Source of the DNA: Planctomycetia bacterium
Lineage (GTDB): Bacteria; Planctomycetota; Planctomycetia; Pirellulales; Thermoguttaceae
Assembly: GCA_030537455.1 (NCBI GenBank)
Contig: JAUNMR010000003.1
Coordinates: 54,098-118,097, forward strand
DNA length: 64,000 bases
Direction of reading: 5' to 3'
Shown here: positions 32,501 to 39,945 of the stretch, in pieces
Position numbering within the stretch: the stretch's first letter is position 1
Layout: every line of letters begins with the position of its first letter
Made by a program: the position numbers and the translations under genes
Notes under the pieces: model-generated
What the model was told of the DNA's origin: nothing
The model's database searches: none
The model's input: only the letters and a program-made list of their open reading frames with translations

Positions 32501-32815
32501 ACGGAACTGAGCTCCGCATTGACTTTAGAGTCGACCTTACGGGAGCGCCCCGTCGTCTACTCGCCAACGGACGCCCACGAGCTAGCGCTCTCGCTGACAG
32601 ACGCCGACGAGGCTGATACCGCTACGCAAACCGATAACAATAAAGAGATTGTCCAAAACTCCAACACATCCGTCGACTCGAGCCAAACGCGCGCAACGAG
32701 CGCTATAACCGTCGCTAAAGCGTCCGTAACGCAGACGGCGCGACGCATTCGTCGCAAGGATTTCCTACAGTCGCTCGACGTCCTCTTTGAATCGCTCAGC
32801 GCGGAAGATTTTTAA
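26552..32815 (+). CDS. Giant secreted parallel beta-helix protein with four CSLREA-type repeat units
   Basis: The 2087-residue protein begins with a basic N terminus and the planctomycete LEPR-XLL-like motif RALRLESLESREMLSV (about residues 29-45). Four homologous units of roughly 340-460 residues follow. Units 2-4 each open with a CSLREA-like segment (DTLDDSFNPNDGKTSLREAL and variants). All contain short right-handed beta-helix turns (GGAIYNAGTLTL, NCTVAGNSAS) and close with a VDAGAYEYQ-like sequence. After residue 1740 comes a PKD-like region, then a Ser/Thr/Ala-rich tail ending in a basic Leu/Phe motif. It is probably a cell-surface protein that binds or acts on polysaccharides, or an adhesin. 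No catalytic residues were identified. AAGGAG precedes the ATG. Confidence 0.85.
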   Translation: MTRLVSLTRFLSHTRQERSSSSRRAPRTRALRLESLESREMLSVSNVEYQEIREAYQEFNLPENPSGVNIIEISASDLSLTAVKNALDAAATTRQNDLIVVRTTADAYTVDFTKASDEIKFEQASDFFGKTTLVAVGSQSLVIDAHGYARALSLASGSLELGNVAIRNGAAQEGGNIYLKEELVLKNCQLDGGAATLGGNLYSLGSLTAYDSVFSGSTSGQGIYAYGGALALTNCVVNANAEDGLAIYHLDNAQVNASTFSNNGAAGVYDFLSTLELNNATIVNNTGAGLMNLGEVTLADSILRGNAGGGAVNQSHYVTSNYSATLKASRCFFVDNQNDLGAGLYNIGGVVNLDNCAIYGNVARLGGGVYNQRQDDYSNRTVLVNCTVAGNSASSQGGGVYDEERFGDAIYNSIVAMNYVGDLHANLAGEQTLRNNLIGGNPEFVVAPYFNFTTGALANLEEIDLRLTSKSAAVNIGDSARVNDDDLDLAGAPRLVGRNVDAGAYEYQNDGTTAPTRTYVVDTLDDSFNPNDGKTSLREALYWASDANATVTFASSLKGEIKLDSQLLTSSAITIEGNGKVAINAQSKGRALLNESDLTLINLTLKNGAVDSSGGLIYSSGTLTLQNATLDSGKVGDDALGSLVYTGGALNASNSTFTNGVGGSALYTLDETNLRSCSIANSSGVALYLNGIASLDDVTISGSKSDAIVNHFGELTLNNATISDNTGVGLRNIGAASLESVNVLNNAMGGIYNQSEELANSNFLIATLYASHCVVKGNSADNGAGVYNLYGRAQLYDSEISANVAANQGGGLFNDYHEDCPNLLSLVNCTVAGNLASQGGGCVSTTSSALLFLYNSIISQNFALDHDSNLLGEYSESIGCYLNGAPGFRVAPIFDYQNHSLTNAEQLDLRLTQNSPALAIGALEYLLNDLDLDALPRIWNLTVDAGAYQYRGSGQTSVSPNYLVDTLEDSFNLNDDKNTLREALYFANQDGATITFDPKLSGTISLNSQLVASASVTIDGDARVTLDAQNDSRILLADVDVTLQNLTLVNGRTQSAGGAIYASHALTLLNVNLSHSGVDASAKGGAIYSLGALEITESTVTNVSGEFAIYAKGDMTLTQTSISACDNGAVYCEANATVNKSQIANNVGVGLSLNYGALTLANSTISDNTDVGLELLGSASLVAANILRNGNGGLLVRSEQARDGQYYCSNVRVYNSSIIANQRDDSGAGVYNQGGALELYNSVIAQNSAKCGAGVYNEYLAGCANKTQLTNCTVAANSASEHGGGVYSVNNSFALYLYNTIIARNYSTVSNANLEGSATGSVCSLTSGNPGFCVDPIFSEDGKLTNGDQIDLTLSSLSPAIDAGNNERVYGDYDRLGHIRICNLIVDVGAYEYQPNYSTMVTTLEDSFDLSDGAVSLREALYYAQDGDVIVFDDALAGAIQLNETLEVNANVTLIGNSAITLDAQYSVEIMRVNGSLTVSNLTFANAREDGPGAAIYNLGDVTIENATFRNCRGTLGGAIYNGSNATVTLRNCDFSNNTATASGGAIYNVGTLTVITSRFDNNQTQGAGGAIYNAGTLTLVNSSLTSNIAQTYGGALLQNGVRMTSTNCTIAGNSASSGGGVYAQTGAVRLYNLIVAQNTASNGADLLCLDASLAAANTISSYSFANGSNNVLYDGSQPLFADSSAKDYSLSDSSIAIDAGSSQLAIQSGLGIYSTDLSGAVRYLGDSVDIGAYEFQRPGENFISVVQGCAINLNAALDRNQRVLWDLSGDLSGEFKEYGDDFWTTPEELGFSSGVYLLQRRILNAQGSVVSETTLKLQVLDALPSLEITALPSPDSQVVLYSVIAYFQGAWDSRQWRVNWGDQSDGEIYLIDAFVCGHYYQSTDARQTYPITLELLDADGYLQYEFSVGAYHSVPTLASNALSVTPTEENVSATVTTNSNAIREFAQVTSVLNESNTTNATDASATATPYALIDLALEELLDTELSSALTLESTLRERPVVYSPTDAHELALSLTDADEADTATQTDNNKEIVQNSNTSVDSSQTRATSAITVAKASVTQTARRIRRKDFLQSLDVLFESLSAEDF
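26700..31770 (+). repeat. Four long coding repeats in the beta-helix gene
   Basis: Approximate units are 26700-28090, 28105-29430, 29437-30735 and 30749-31770. Units 2-4 share the SLREAL opening, and all share the order of turn motifs and the DAGAYEY-like end. They have diverged at nucleotide level, so the duplications are old. Confidence 0.75.
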
Positions 32816-32846
32816 CATTTCGCTTCGAGTATCAGAGGATAGGCGC

Positions 32847-32905
32847 ACAAGCCCCGCTCGGACGTCGTCGCAGAGATTGACGTCCCAGGCAGGGCTTGTT
32901 GCTTT
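32847..32905 (+). terminator. Terminator-like hairpin after the beta-helix gene
   Basis: The stem ACAAGCCC/GGGCTTGT (32847-32854 / 32892-32899) encloses an inner GGACGT-type hairpin and is followed by TGCTTT, about 30 bases after the stop. Confidence 0.6.
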
Positions 32906-33023
32906 AAGAACGCGTTTGAGATACTAAAAAACTATGCGCGTATGTCCTTCGTCATTATTCCCACCCTTGGCAGGAGGAAGCGACGCAATAGGCGTATTAT
33001 AAGAGACTGGAATACTGGTTCCG

Positions 33024-35237
33024 TCAGGGGCTTTTACGAAGAGACAGTTCTCCCATTGCTGCGTCGTATTGTCTTTTTGCCTCAAGCGCTTCAAGTAAAC
33101 GAGTAGCGACGTCTTCGAGGGTTAAAGAGCGCCCCATCGCGAATGTTCCCAAATGCAAGCCTGTTCCTCCGATGTTGTAGATGCTACGCGATCGCGTATA
33201 TCCAAATTGCATGAGCAGATATTCGCGCATTCCCTCTATTCGAAGGCGTCTATCTGCAGGAGATAGATTGACCAAATCAAATTCGTTGATTCGACTCAAA
33301 TCTAAATCAACTTGCTTCCTAAAAGAGAGTAGAAGCTCATTGAACACATAACGTTTTCTATAGGTCAAACTCTTACATGGAGGGGGTAAGAGCGGTGATT
33401 GTAAATCAGTATAAAGCTCCCATGCCACAACGACATAGAGAACGTGGGGCAATACGTTCGTACAGAACTGTAGGATCTCCTCGTCTGTACACCCCATGTT
33501 CAAAAAGGGATTGTGATCGCCAAGGAGGTATTGAAACGTCCACACGTCATAGCGCCAGTTTTTATTCCAAGTTTTACGCCATGCATTTAAATCGGATTCA
33601 ACGGGATTGTTTCTTTTCTTCAAAACTAAGAATTGTCTACTTTCTGGAAAGACGACGTCTTTATGTTCTTCCATAACTATCGACTTATTTAGCGCTTCGC
33701 TAAGTCGATGAAATGGCACGCTTTGCCTATCAAATATTGTGTCATTATTTAACCAATAATAGGTTCGAGCTATAAATAACAACGCTTTCTCTTTTGACGA
33801 TAACTCCTCAAGATGATCAAGGGCGTCGTTGAGCTCTTCCACCGAAGTCTGTTCGAACCTATGGCAAAATTCAAAGAACGGTTGGTATAGATTATAAGTC
33901 AAATCTAGACAACGTTCGTGTTCGCTTTCTCCTTTCAAAACATATATGTTTGGACGTCGAGGCGCTGTGATACGTTTAGGTCGCAAGAGCGCTTGCTTCA
34001 AGCTAAAGAATTTTATTTCTGGCGCGATATTATGCAGAAACTCCAAAAATGGCTCGTCGGTATTGGAGTCCTCGCTTACGAGCGGCGCTTGTGTCGGAAC
34101 GTCGCAAGTCTCGGGATTTGCGCCTGATTCAATTCTCTCTGAATTGATCGCGTTAAGCAGGGACGTAGCAATCGCGCCTAACGTAATGCAATCTGGCGAA
34201 CTGTCTCCACAAAGACCTCCTTGTAACACAAAACCATTCAAACGAGTATAGACGAATTGAGTCCTTAGAAACTCCCGCATAATAATAACTTCGTAAAAGG
34301 ACTCAATGTAATTGGCGTCTGAGAGAACGTCCCGGGAACTTTCGGCGAGGTTATGTAATAGCAGCCTTTTCGGTGATAGTCTTTTAACCTCGTCAATCGA
34401 GTCTTTCATGACGCTTTTATCGTCAAAGCTAATACGAAGTTCATAAGACATAGGTTCATTATGTAAAGACTCCAAAAGAGTTAATGTATACAGAAAACGA
34501 ACTGACGCTTTGTCTAGCTCATATATTGAGCGCCTTTTATTATCTCCCGGCACGGGGCTTAGGGGACTTGTTTCTATATTTTTTTCATGGAGAATTGGAT
34601 TGCCTCGGAGCATTCCAGTCACACAATCTGTGTAATGTGCTACGGTTTGGAATGCGCGTACCTGCATACGAAAATCCTCTTCCCAAGACTCGGCGTCAGC
34701 TTCCTTAGTCTTTTGAACGCAGACCGCTTGACTATATCGATAGGAATTCAATAGATCGATAAATTGAGCGAGTTGGCTCTCATCGAAGGGTTCCCCGAGC
34801 GGGACGTCTTTATCTGGATAAAACTCGTGAATAACGTCAAGGTTCAAAGGCGAAGAGACGTTACAATGGTAGACATAAAGCGCAATTAACGTCAATCCCT
34901 TCTCTTTCGCAGACATGTCGTCTATTTTAGCCAAACACTCTAGCACGTCCTCCTTGGACGATAGTTCGGCCGCTAACGCCATACCATACAAGAGTCGAAA
35001 ACGAGGATAGGTAACGTCATAGCGAAGTTCCCAGTCTGAAAACGCTTCTGACGAATTATTCAGAATCACGTCGATGGGTAGCGCTTCCAGTTCGCTAGCA
35101 GTCCTTTGGATCGTTTGTAAAAGGGACGGTTCAGCAGGATCCGGTTGTGACGGCGTCGTTTGTCCCTGCGTGAAAGCTGCGCTAAGCAGATATACGCTCA
35201 ACGACTTGATAATTAGTAGAGGCAAGCGTCTGATCAT
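33024..35237 (-). CDS. Secreted protein of unknown function with two tandem homologous halves
   Basis: No known family was recognised. The ATG at 35237 is chosen over 35279 because it starts a signal peptide (MIRRLPLLIIKSLSV...GQT) and follows AAGGAGAG. The 737-residue protein contains two similar alpha-helical units, about 60-390 and 440-735. Compare CLAKIDDMSAKEKGLTLIAL with ALDHLEELSSKEKALLFIAR, and MREFLRTQFVYTR with MREYLLMQFGYTR; each unit ends in a TLxxxATxLLxAxxxxR helix. It lies 38 bases downstream of the transglutaminase-like gene, in one operon. It may be a partner, substrate or inhibitor of that protein; this is inferred from position only. Confidence 0.65.
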   Translation of the reverse strand: MIRRLPLLIIKSLSVYLLSAAFTQGQTTPSQPDPAEPSLLQTIQRTASELEALPIDVILNNSSEAFSDWELRYDVTYPRFRLLYGMALAAELSSKEDVLECLAKIDDMSAKEKGLTLIALYVYHCNVSSPLNLDVIHEFYPDKDVPLGEPFDESQLAQFIDLLNSYRYSQAVCVQKTKEADAESWEEDFRMQVRAFQTVAHYTDCVTGMLRGNPILHEKNIETSPLSPVPGDNKRRSIYELDKASVRFLYTLTLLESLHNEPMSYELRISFDDKSVMKDSIDEVKRLSPKRLLLHNLAESSRDVLSDANYIESFYEVIIMREFLRTQFVYTRLNGFVLQGGLCGDSSPDCITLGAIATSLLNAINSERIESGANPETCDVPTQAPLVSEDSNTDEPFLEFLHNIAPEIKFFSLKQALLRPKRITAPRRPNIYVLKGESEHERCLDLTYNLYQPFFEFCHRFEQTSVEELNDALDHLEELSSKEKALLFIARTYYWLNNDTIFDRQSVPFHRLSEALNKSIVMEEHKDVVFPESRQFLVLKKRNNPVESDLNAWRKTWNKNWRYDVWTFQYLLGDHNPFLNMGCTDEEILQFCTNVLPHVLYVVVAWELYTDLQSPLLPPPCKSLTYRKRYVFNELLLSFRKQVDLDLSRINEFDLVNLSPADRRLRIEGMREYLLMQFGYTRSRSIYNIGGTGLHLGTFAMGRSLTLEDVATRLLEALEAKRQYDAAMGELSLRKSP

Positions 35238-35275
35238 TGTGTCTCTCCTTGAGAAGAACGTTATCGTAAAGCCTA

Positions 35276-37945
35276 TCACAGTTCCGTATATATCGTAAAG
35301 ACGGAAGTTGGAATTGATCCATTGTCAAACAGTGGTTCATATGTTTGACCATAGGCGCCGTACGAAGAGACTTCTTCCCAGGTTCCATAGCTGTGTAAGT
35401 AAGAGACGAATACCGATAGGGCATTATTATAGTCCCCATAGCATACCGCATAAGCAGGATCATAGACGACGCCGTCATATTTGATTAATGCATGATCACC
35501 CCAAATATTTTCGCGTGGCTGTCCTCCGCCTTGTCCAGTTAAACCTGGATCAACTTTGAAAGCATAATGCAGCGTGTCAAGGACGCTTACCCCAACTTTA
35601 TCAACCGCTAGACCTTGGATTCTGAATAACGAATATGCAAAATCTTGCCAAGCGCCACACGTACCGTCTGTGTTATACAATAACGATTCCACTTTAAAGC
35701 CATAGTAAGGATCATTGTCGGGATCATTTACCGAGTTTATGACTATTTCACGAGCCAACGAAGGGCTTTGATCCACAAGATATGACGTGGGAGCGGATGG
35801 GGAGGTCAACTTTGTTACCTCAAGATACTGATACAAGTCTTGTCTGATTGCGTCGCTTGATGCGTCTTGACCGTAATATGTCAACAAATCGCCATTATGA
35901 ACGATAGAGCCGTTAATAAGCTGGACTTTGTGAATATACTTTGATTCGATTATGTTCCAAAGAGCTTGAAACACACCGGCGTCGGTCGTAACAACAGACG
36001 AATACGCTGCTACGCATCCCAAGTGTACTAGCGACAAATAATTCTGAGATCCGGACAGCGGCGCCTTGTAGGTAACGTACAGAGGATTAGCGCTCGTGCC
36101 CATATCGCCCAATTCGTCACGATCTTCATCGTCATATACTCTAAACTCCCAGTCGATTTCAGAACTTAGATCGTAATAAGCCTGCGAGCGACCGAAGATT
36201 GACGCGAAGCTTGAGTTTAATTCAACGACACAGGAACTATTTACGCTAACCGTTTGCCAATCGGAATATACAACGCTACCGTTTAGACGATTCCACTTCA
36301 TGCGTACTTCGTAGTTTTGCGTGGAGTCTCGCGTACCGTCTACGGTAACCTGGCATTTCATTGTGGCGTCGCTGGAATACGCCACTGGCAATGTTTGCAT
36401 TGAATCGGTTTCATACCAGTGTGTAGAGTTTTTCCAGTTTGTGTCAAAGGCGTCCACGGAGTCTGAAACCAAATCCAAATTATCCAGGAACTTAACCGTG
36501 GAAACGCGAAGTACGTCGTTGTCCTTGATTCTGACTTGAACGGATTCAGAAGAAACGTTATAGGCGATGTAAGAAAGCGGATAAGAAGTCGCGGTGGTAA
36601 CCGAGATATCGATCGTTTCGTACAGGCGTTCGACTATTGAGTCGTCTTTTGCTTTGATTGTTAGCGTTGCATAGAGTTCATTTTCAGGGATTCGTACCGT
36701 GAGAACGCCGTTACTATTGGGCGACAAGAGGACGCGTGAACCGTCGGCGTTGTTTAGGTAGACGTTGTAATCGGCGCTGTTATCGGCGACCGACGCGGAA
36801 CCGGTAAAACTTAGCGTTGCGTCGATAGCGTAATGTTTGTCCTCGCTGTATCCGGAACCAGCGTCAACGCGCGCAACTGTGAATGACGCTTCGGTTTGTT
36901 CCTCTTCCGTAAGTAACGTATACCCAAGTTCGGAGTCGTCAACCACGGGATAGACGGCAATTAACCAGTCGTCGTTATCAACGATGGCGGCAGTTACAGA
37001 GGTATTGATATTATTGAAGGAGTAAAGAGTCTCCGGTTCGAAATCATAGTACGGAGCGCCCATGGAAAGCGATACCGTCTCGAGCGACTCAGTAATTCTA
37101 TCGTCCACCGGTACAATGTAGAGCGTAACGGCGCTACCGGAGTGGACGTAGCCGTTATAAACGCTCGTAGAGCCGCCGTAATAGGGAATATAGACGTAAT
37201 AGTCGCTAGCCGACGCCGTCCCGCCTAGGGTTATCGTCGCCATATACCCGTCGGGCAGAGCAGGCAGCGTCACGGCGAGATAGTCGCTTGAAGAGGGATC
37301 GCCAAGACTGCCAGGAAAACTCAACACAGAACCGTGACCTTCATGTAACGCGTAGTCGACGTCTTCTGGCGTGGAGGCGTCAGTATCGCTACAAAATCGG
37401 GTAATCTGGAATTCAAGATTCCACGTAGGCGTCGTCCGCGTCGCCCCGGGGTCGTTCGGTTCATCGACGTCGTCGGAATCAAGATACATCTGGTTCTTTT
37501 GAGCGAACGAAAGCGATATGTAAGGTTCTCCTAGAACAAAGACGCCCTGGCTGGCAAAGAGTTCGTCCGTATCCAGGTCAATGAGAGATTGTGAATCGCA
37601 GAGGTCTTGTTCTTTCAGAGAAATAATCGAGTCAGATTCAGCGTTTGCATTGTGTAATGAATTAAGAAAGGGGGCGGCGTATAGGGGTAAAGCCTGCTCT
37701 GCTTCGACCGCCTGAGCGAGTTGGCGCATGAGAGGTTGTTCATCGCTTGGCGGTTCACAGAACACGAAGCCAGAGGCGTCGAGCATTTCACGCGCCTCCA
37801 ACCCCTCAAGACGCAGACGACGCGTTCCAGGCGGAGTCGACGCCATTCTATTACGACCTTGAATTGGAAACTCCGACTTGACGAAGTTGAGCGCCGTATT
37901 GAAGATTTTGACCACGAGAGTCTGTTTGTACGATAGGGATTTCAT
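35276..37945 (-). CDS. Secreted Calx-beta protein with C-terminal transglutaminase-like domain
   Basis: A basic N terminus carries the LEPR-XLL-like motif RRLRLEGLEAREMLDAS. The middle (about residues 150-480) has at least two Calx-beta-like domains (SVADNSADYNVYLNN and TIKAKDDSIVERLYE segments). The C-terminal 200 residues look like a transglutaminase/papain-type core: Cys763 in GTCGAWQDF, His818 in WGDHALIKYDG and Asp829 in VVYDPAY, in the order and spacing of that superfamily. It could be a surface protease, amidase or cross-linking enzyme. AAGGAC precedes the ATG. The duplicated-unit protein follows in the same operon. The activity is inferred from the triad alone. Confidence 0.75.
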   Translation of the reverse strand: MKSLSYKQTLVVKIFNTALNFVKSEFPIQGRNRMASTPPGTRRLRLEGLEAREMLDASGFVFCEPPSDEQPLMRQLAQAVEAEQALPLYAAPFLNSLHNANAESDSIISLKEQDLCDSQSLIDLDTDELFASQGVFVLGEPYISLSFAQKNQMYLDSDDVDEPNDPGATRTTPTWNLEFQITRFCSDTDASTPEDVDYALHEGHGSVLSFPGSLGDPSSSDYLAVTLPALPDGYMATITLGGTASASDYYVYIPYYGGSTSVYNGYVHSGSAVTLYIVPVDDRITESLETVSLSMGAPYYDFEPETLYSFNNINTSVTAAIVDNDDWLIAVYPVVDDSELGYTLLTEEEQTEASFTVARVDAGSGYSEDKHYAIDATLSFTGSASVADNSADYNVYLNNADGSRVLLSPNSNGVLTVRIPENELYATLTIKAKDDSIVERLYETIDISVTTATSYPLSYIAYNVSSESVQVRIKDNDVLRVSTVKFLDNLDLVSDSVDAFDTNWKNSTHWYETDSMQTLPVAYSSDATMKCQVTVDGTRDSTQNYEVRMKWNRLNGSVVYSDWQTVSVNSSCVVELNSSFASIFGRSQAYYDLSSEIDWEFRVYDDEDRDELGDMGTSANPLYVTYKAPLSGSQNYLSLVHLGCVAAYSSVVTTDAGVFQALWNIIESKYIHKVQLINGSIVHNGDLLTYYGQDASSDAIRQDLYQYLEVTKLTSPSAPTSYLVDQSPSLAREIVINSVNDPDNDPYYGFKVESLLYNTDGTCGAWQDFAYSLFRIQGLAVDKVGVSVLDTLHYAFKVDPGLTGQGGGQPRENIWGDHALIKYDGVVYDPAYAVCYGDYNNALSVFVSYLHSYGTWEEVSSYGAYGQTYEPLFDNGSIPTSVFTIYTEL

Positions 37946-38476
37946 GCTTTGTCCTTTACTATTATTACGACAGGCTCACAAAAAACTAGCACGTGACGTC
38001 AACACGCGCCGACAACTACATAATGGTATGGTAACCATTCAGTGATACAAAATCAATTCAAATTTGGAAAAAAATTACTTTTTCTTGAAAGAACTTAATA
38101 GACTTCACTAACCCTAAATGGAACAATGCGTTTTAAAAAACCATTGAATATTTCAGCTTGGGCGCCATAAGTCCAAGCTGAAGTTAATTGATAATTAACA
38201 AGTTAGGCATTTATAACTAATAAACGATTACATGACGTCGTCTGGTCGCGCCAGATGATAAAAACAAGCGTTCTTCTATATACTCTCTGTGATCGACAAA
38301 GTCGTTGGCGATTTCCCTGCTGGAAACACGAGAGTACTCGCGCTTGGTTAAGAAACGCTCAAAAAGGGGGCGTAGACGACGTCCTCGAGTGTTTTGGAGG
38401 CGTCCTTGGCGATTATCTCGAGCGCCATGACTTGAATTAGGAGGCGATGAACCTACCTCTGGCGCCGTAAAACGCG
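37946..38476. other. Intergenic region with a possible frameshifted small ORF
   Basis: 37946-38210 is AT-rich with no feature recognised. In 38217-38428 on the minus strand a protein-like frame starts at ATG 38428 (MALEIIAKDASKTLEDVV). It would need a shift of frame near a C5T5 run to continue into FERFLTKREYSRVSSREI and end at 38217. Confidence 0.3.
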
Positions 38477-38515
38477 ACGCGCCCAGACGTCGTGGCGTCC
38501 AACGTCTGGGCGCGT
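38470..38515 (-). terminator. Terminator of the MATE pair
   Basis: A perfect 14-bp stem (38477-38490 / 38502-38515) lies 22 bases after the second MATE stop. On the minus strand it is followed by CGCGTTTTA. Confidence 0.7.
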
Positions 38516-38536
38516 TCTTTACCCTTCGCGGAAGTA

Positions 38537-39943
38537 TTAGCAATTCGCGGAATGACAACGCGCTTTGGAGCGTCGCGAGATTTTAACGTCCGGCTCCTCG
38601 CACGGTTCGGCGCGTCGTACGTACACATAAAAGCAATACGCCGCCGCAAGAGTCGCCAACCACGACGCCGGGTAGGTCAAAAAGAGTGACGCCACCGTAT
38701 GAAACCGCGGGATTTGAAAGAGCGTTCCGATCCAAATCAAACGCAAGCCACATGCGCCGACCAGCGCGATTATGGTCGGCGTGACGTTATAGCCCAGCCC
38801 GCGAATCACGCCGATTAGACAGTCCATCAAGCCACAAATCGCATAAAAGCAGCAGACCATAAACAAACGCGTCATACCCGCGTCGATCACCTCGGAACGA
38901 TGGTCGAATAAATTCAACAACATCGGTCCAAAGAGGTACGCTAAATTGCCCGCAATCACGCCAACGGTAAATGTGCTTGCACAACAGCACAAGCAGACCT
39001 TGCCGACACGATCGTAACGCTTCGCCCCTACGTTCTGGCTGGTAAATGTCAACGCGCACTGGGTAAAGGCGTTCATACTCATCCAAACAAACGCCTCAAT
39101 ACTAGCGGCCGCGGCGCTGCCCGCCATGACAATCGGACCGAACCCGTTCACCGCCGATTGAATCACTACGTTCGACAAGGAAAAAACAACCCCCTGGACG
39201 CCCGCGGGCACGCCTACGCGCAAAATCTCCCACACAATCGCAGTCTCAAGGCGTAACTTCCGCCATTGCAGACGAAAGGCGTCCGTCTCGCGCGCCAACG
39301 CCCACAAAACCAAAAACGCCGATAAATACTGCGACAGTACCGTCGCTAACGCCACGCCCTTAACGTCCAATTTGTACGACACGACAAAGACAACGTTAAG
39401 AACCACGTTCACTGCGCCCGCTATGATAATATAGATCAGCGGTCGTTGCGTGTCGCCCTTGGCGCGAAGAATCGCCGCGCCAAAGTTGTACAACGTCACC
39501 GCGACCATGCCATAGGCGCACACGCGCAAATATTGCGTCGCTAAATCCAACGCTTCGATTGGCGTCTGCATCCATATGAGAATCGTACGCGCGCCATAGT
39601 ACGCCGTAGCAAACATAAACACGCCGCCCAAGGCGCCCAAGACAATCGAAGAATGCACCGTGCGCGCCACACGGTCGTAATCGGTCGCGCCCCAGTAATA
39701 CGCAACCAGTTTATTAGCGCCCAGCGACAATCCCAAAAAAACTGTCGTGATTAAATTCATTAGCGCAAAAGTTGAACCGACCGCCGCTAAAGAGTGTTCG
39801 CTCCCAAAGTTGCCAACCACGACAATATCCGCGGCGTTAAAGAGCAACTGCAAAATACTCGATAAAATCAGCGGAATCGCCATCTGTAATAGTCGCGGTA
39901 GAATAGCGCCCGACGTCATCTCGAGTTCTCTTCCTCGCGCCAT
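38537..39943 (-). CDS. MATE-family multidrug/metabolite efflux transporter (second copy)
   Basis: The protein exports small molecules in exchange for Na+ or H+ across the inner membrane. It has twelve hydrophobic segments in two homologous halves, with the family sequence LQLLFNAADIVVVGNFGSE in helix 1 and a parallel SNVVIQSAVNGFGPIVMAGSAAA region in the second half. The length of 468 fits NorM-like proteins. The ATG at 39943 lies two bases after the preceding stop and AGAGG is placed for it; a GTG at 39952 would overlap the upstream gene. It is a paralogue of the adjacent transporter. Confidence 0.9.
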   Translation of the reverse strand: MARGRELEMTSGAILPRLLQMAIPLILSSILQLLFNAADIVVVGNFGSEHSLAAVGSTFALMNLITTVFLGLSLGANKLVAYYWGATDYDRVARTVHSSIVLGALGGVFMFATAYYGARTILIWMQTPIEALDLATQYLRVCAYGMVAVTLYNFGAAILRAKGDTQRPLIYIIIAGAVNVVLNVVFVVSYKLDVKGVALATVLSQYLSAFLVLWALARETDAFRLQWRKLRLETAIVWEILRVGVPAGVQGVVFSLSNVVIQSAVNGFGPIVMAGSAAAASIEAFVWMSMNAFTQCALTFTSQNVGAKRYDRVGKVCLCCCASTFTVGVIAGNLAYLFGPMLLNLFDHRSEVIDAGMTRLFMVCCFYAICGLMDCLIGVIRGLGYNVTPTIIALVGACGLRLIWIGTLFQIPRFHTVASLFLTYPASWLATLAAAYCFYVYVRRAEPCEEPDVKISRRSKARCHSANC

Positions 39944-39945
39944 AA

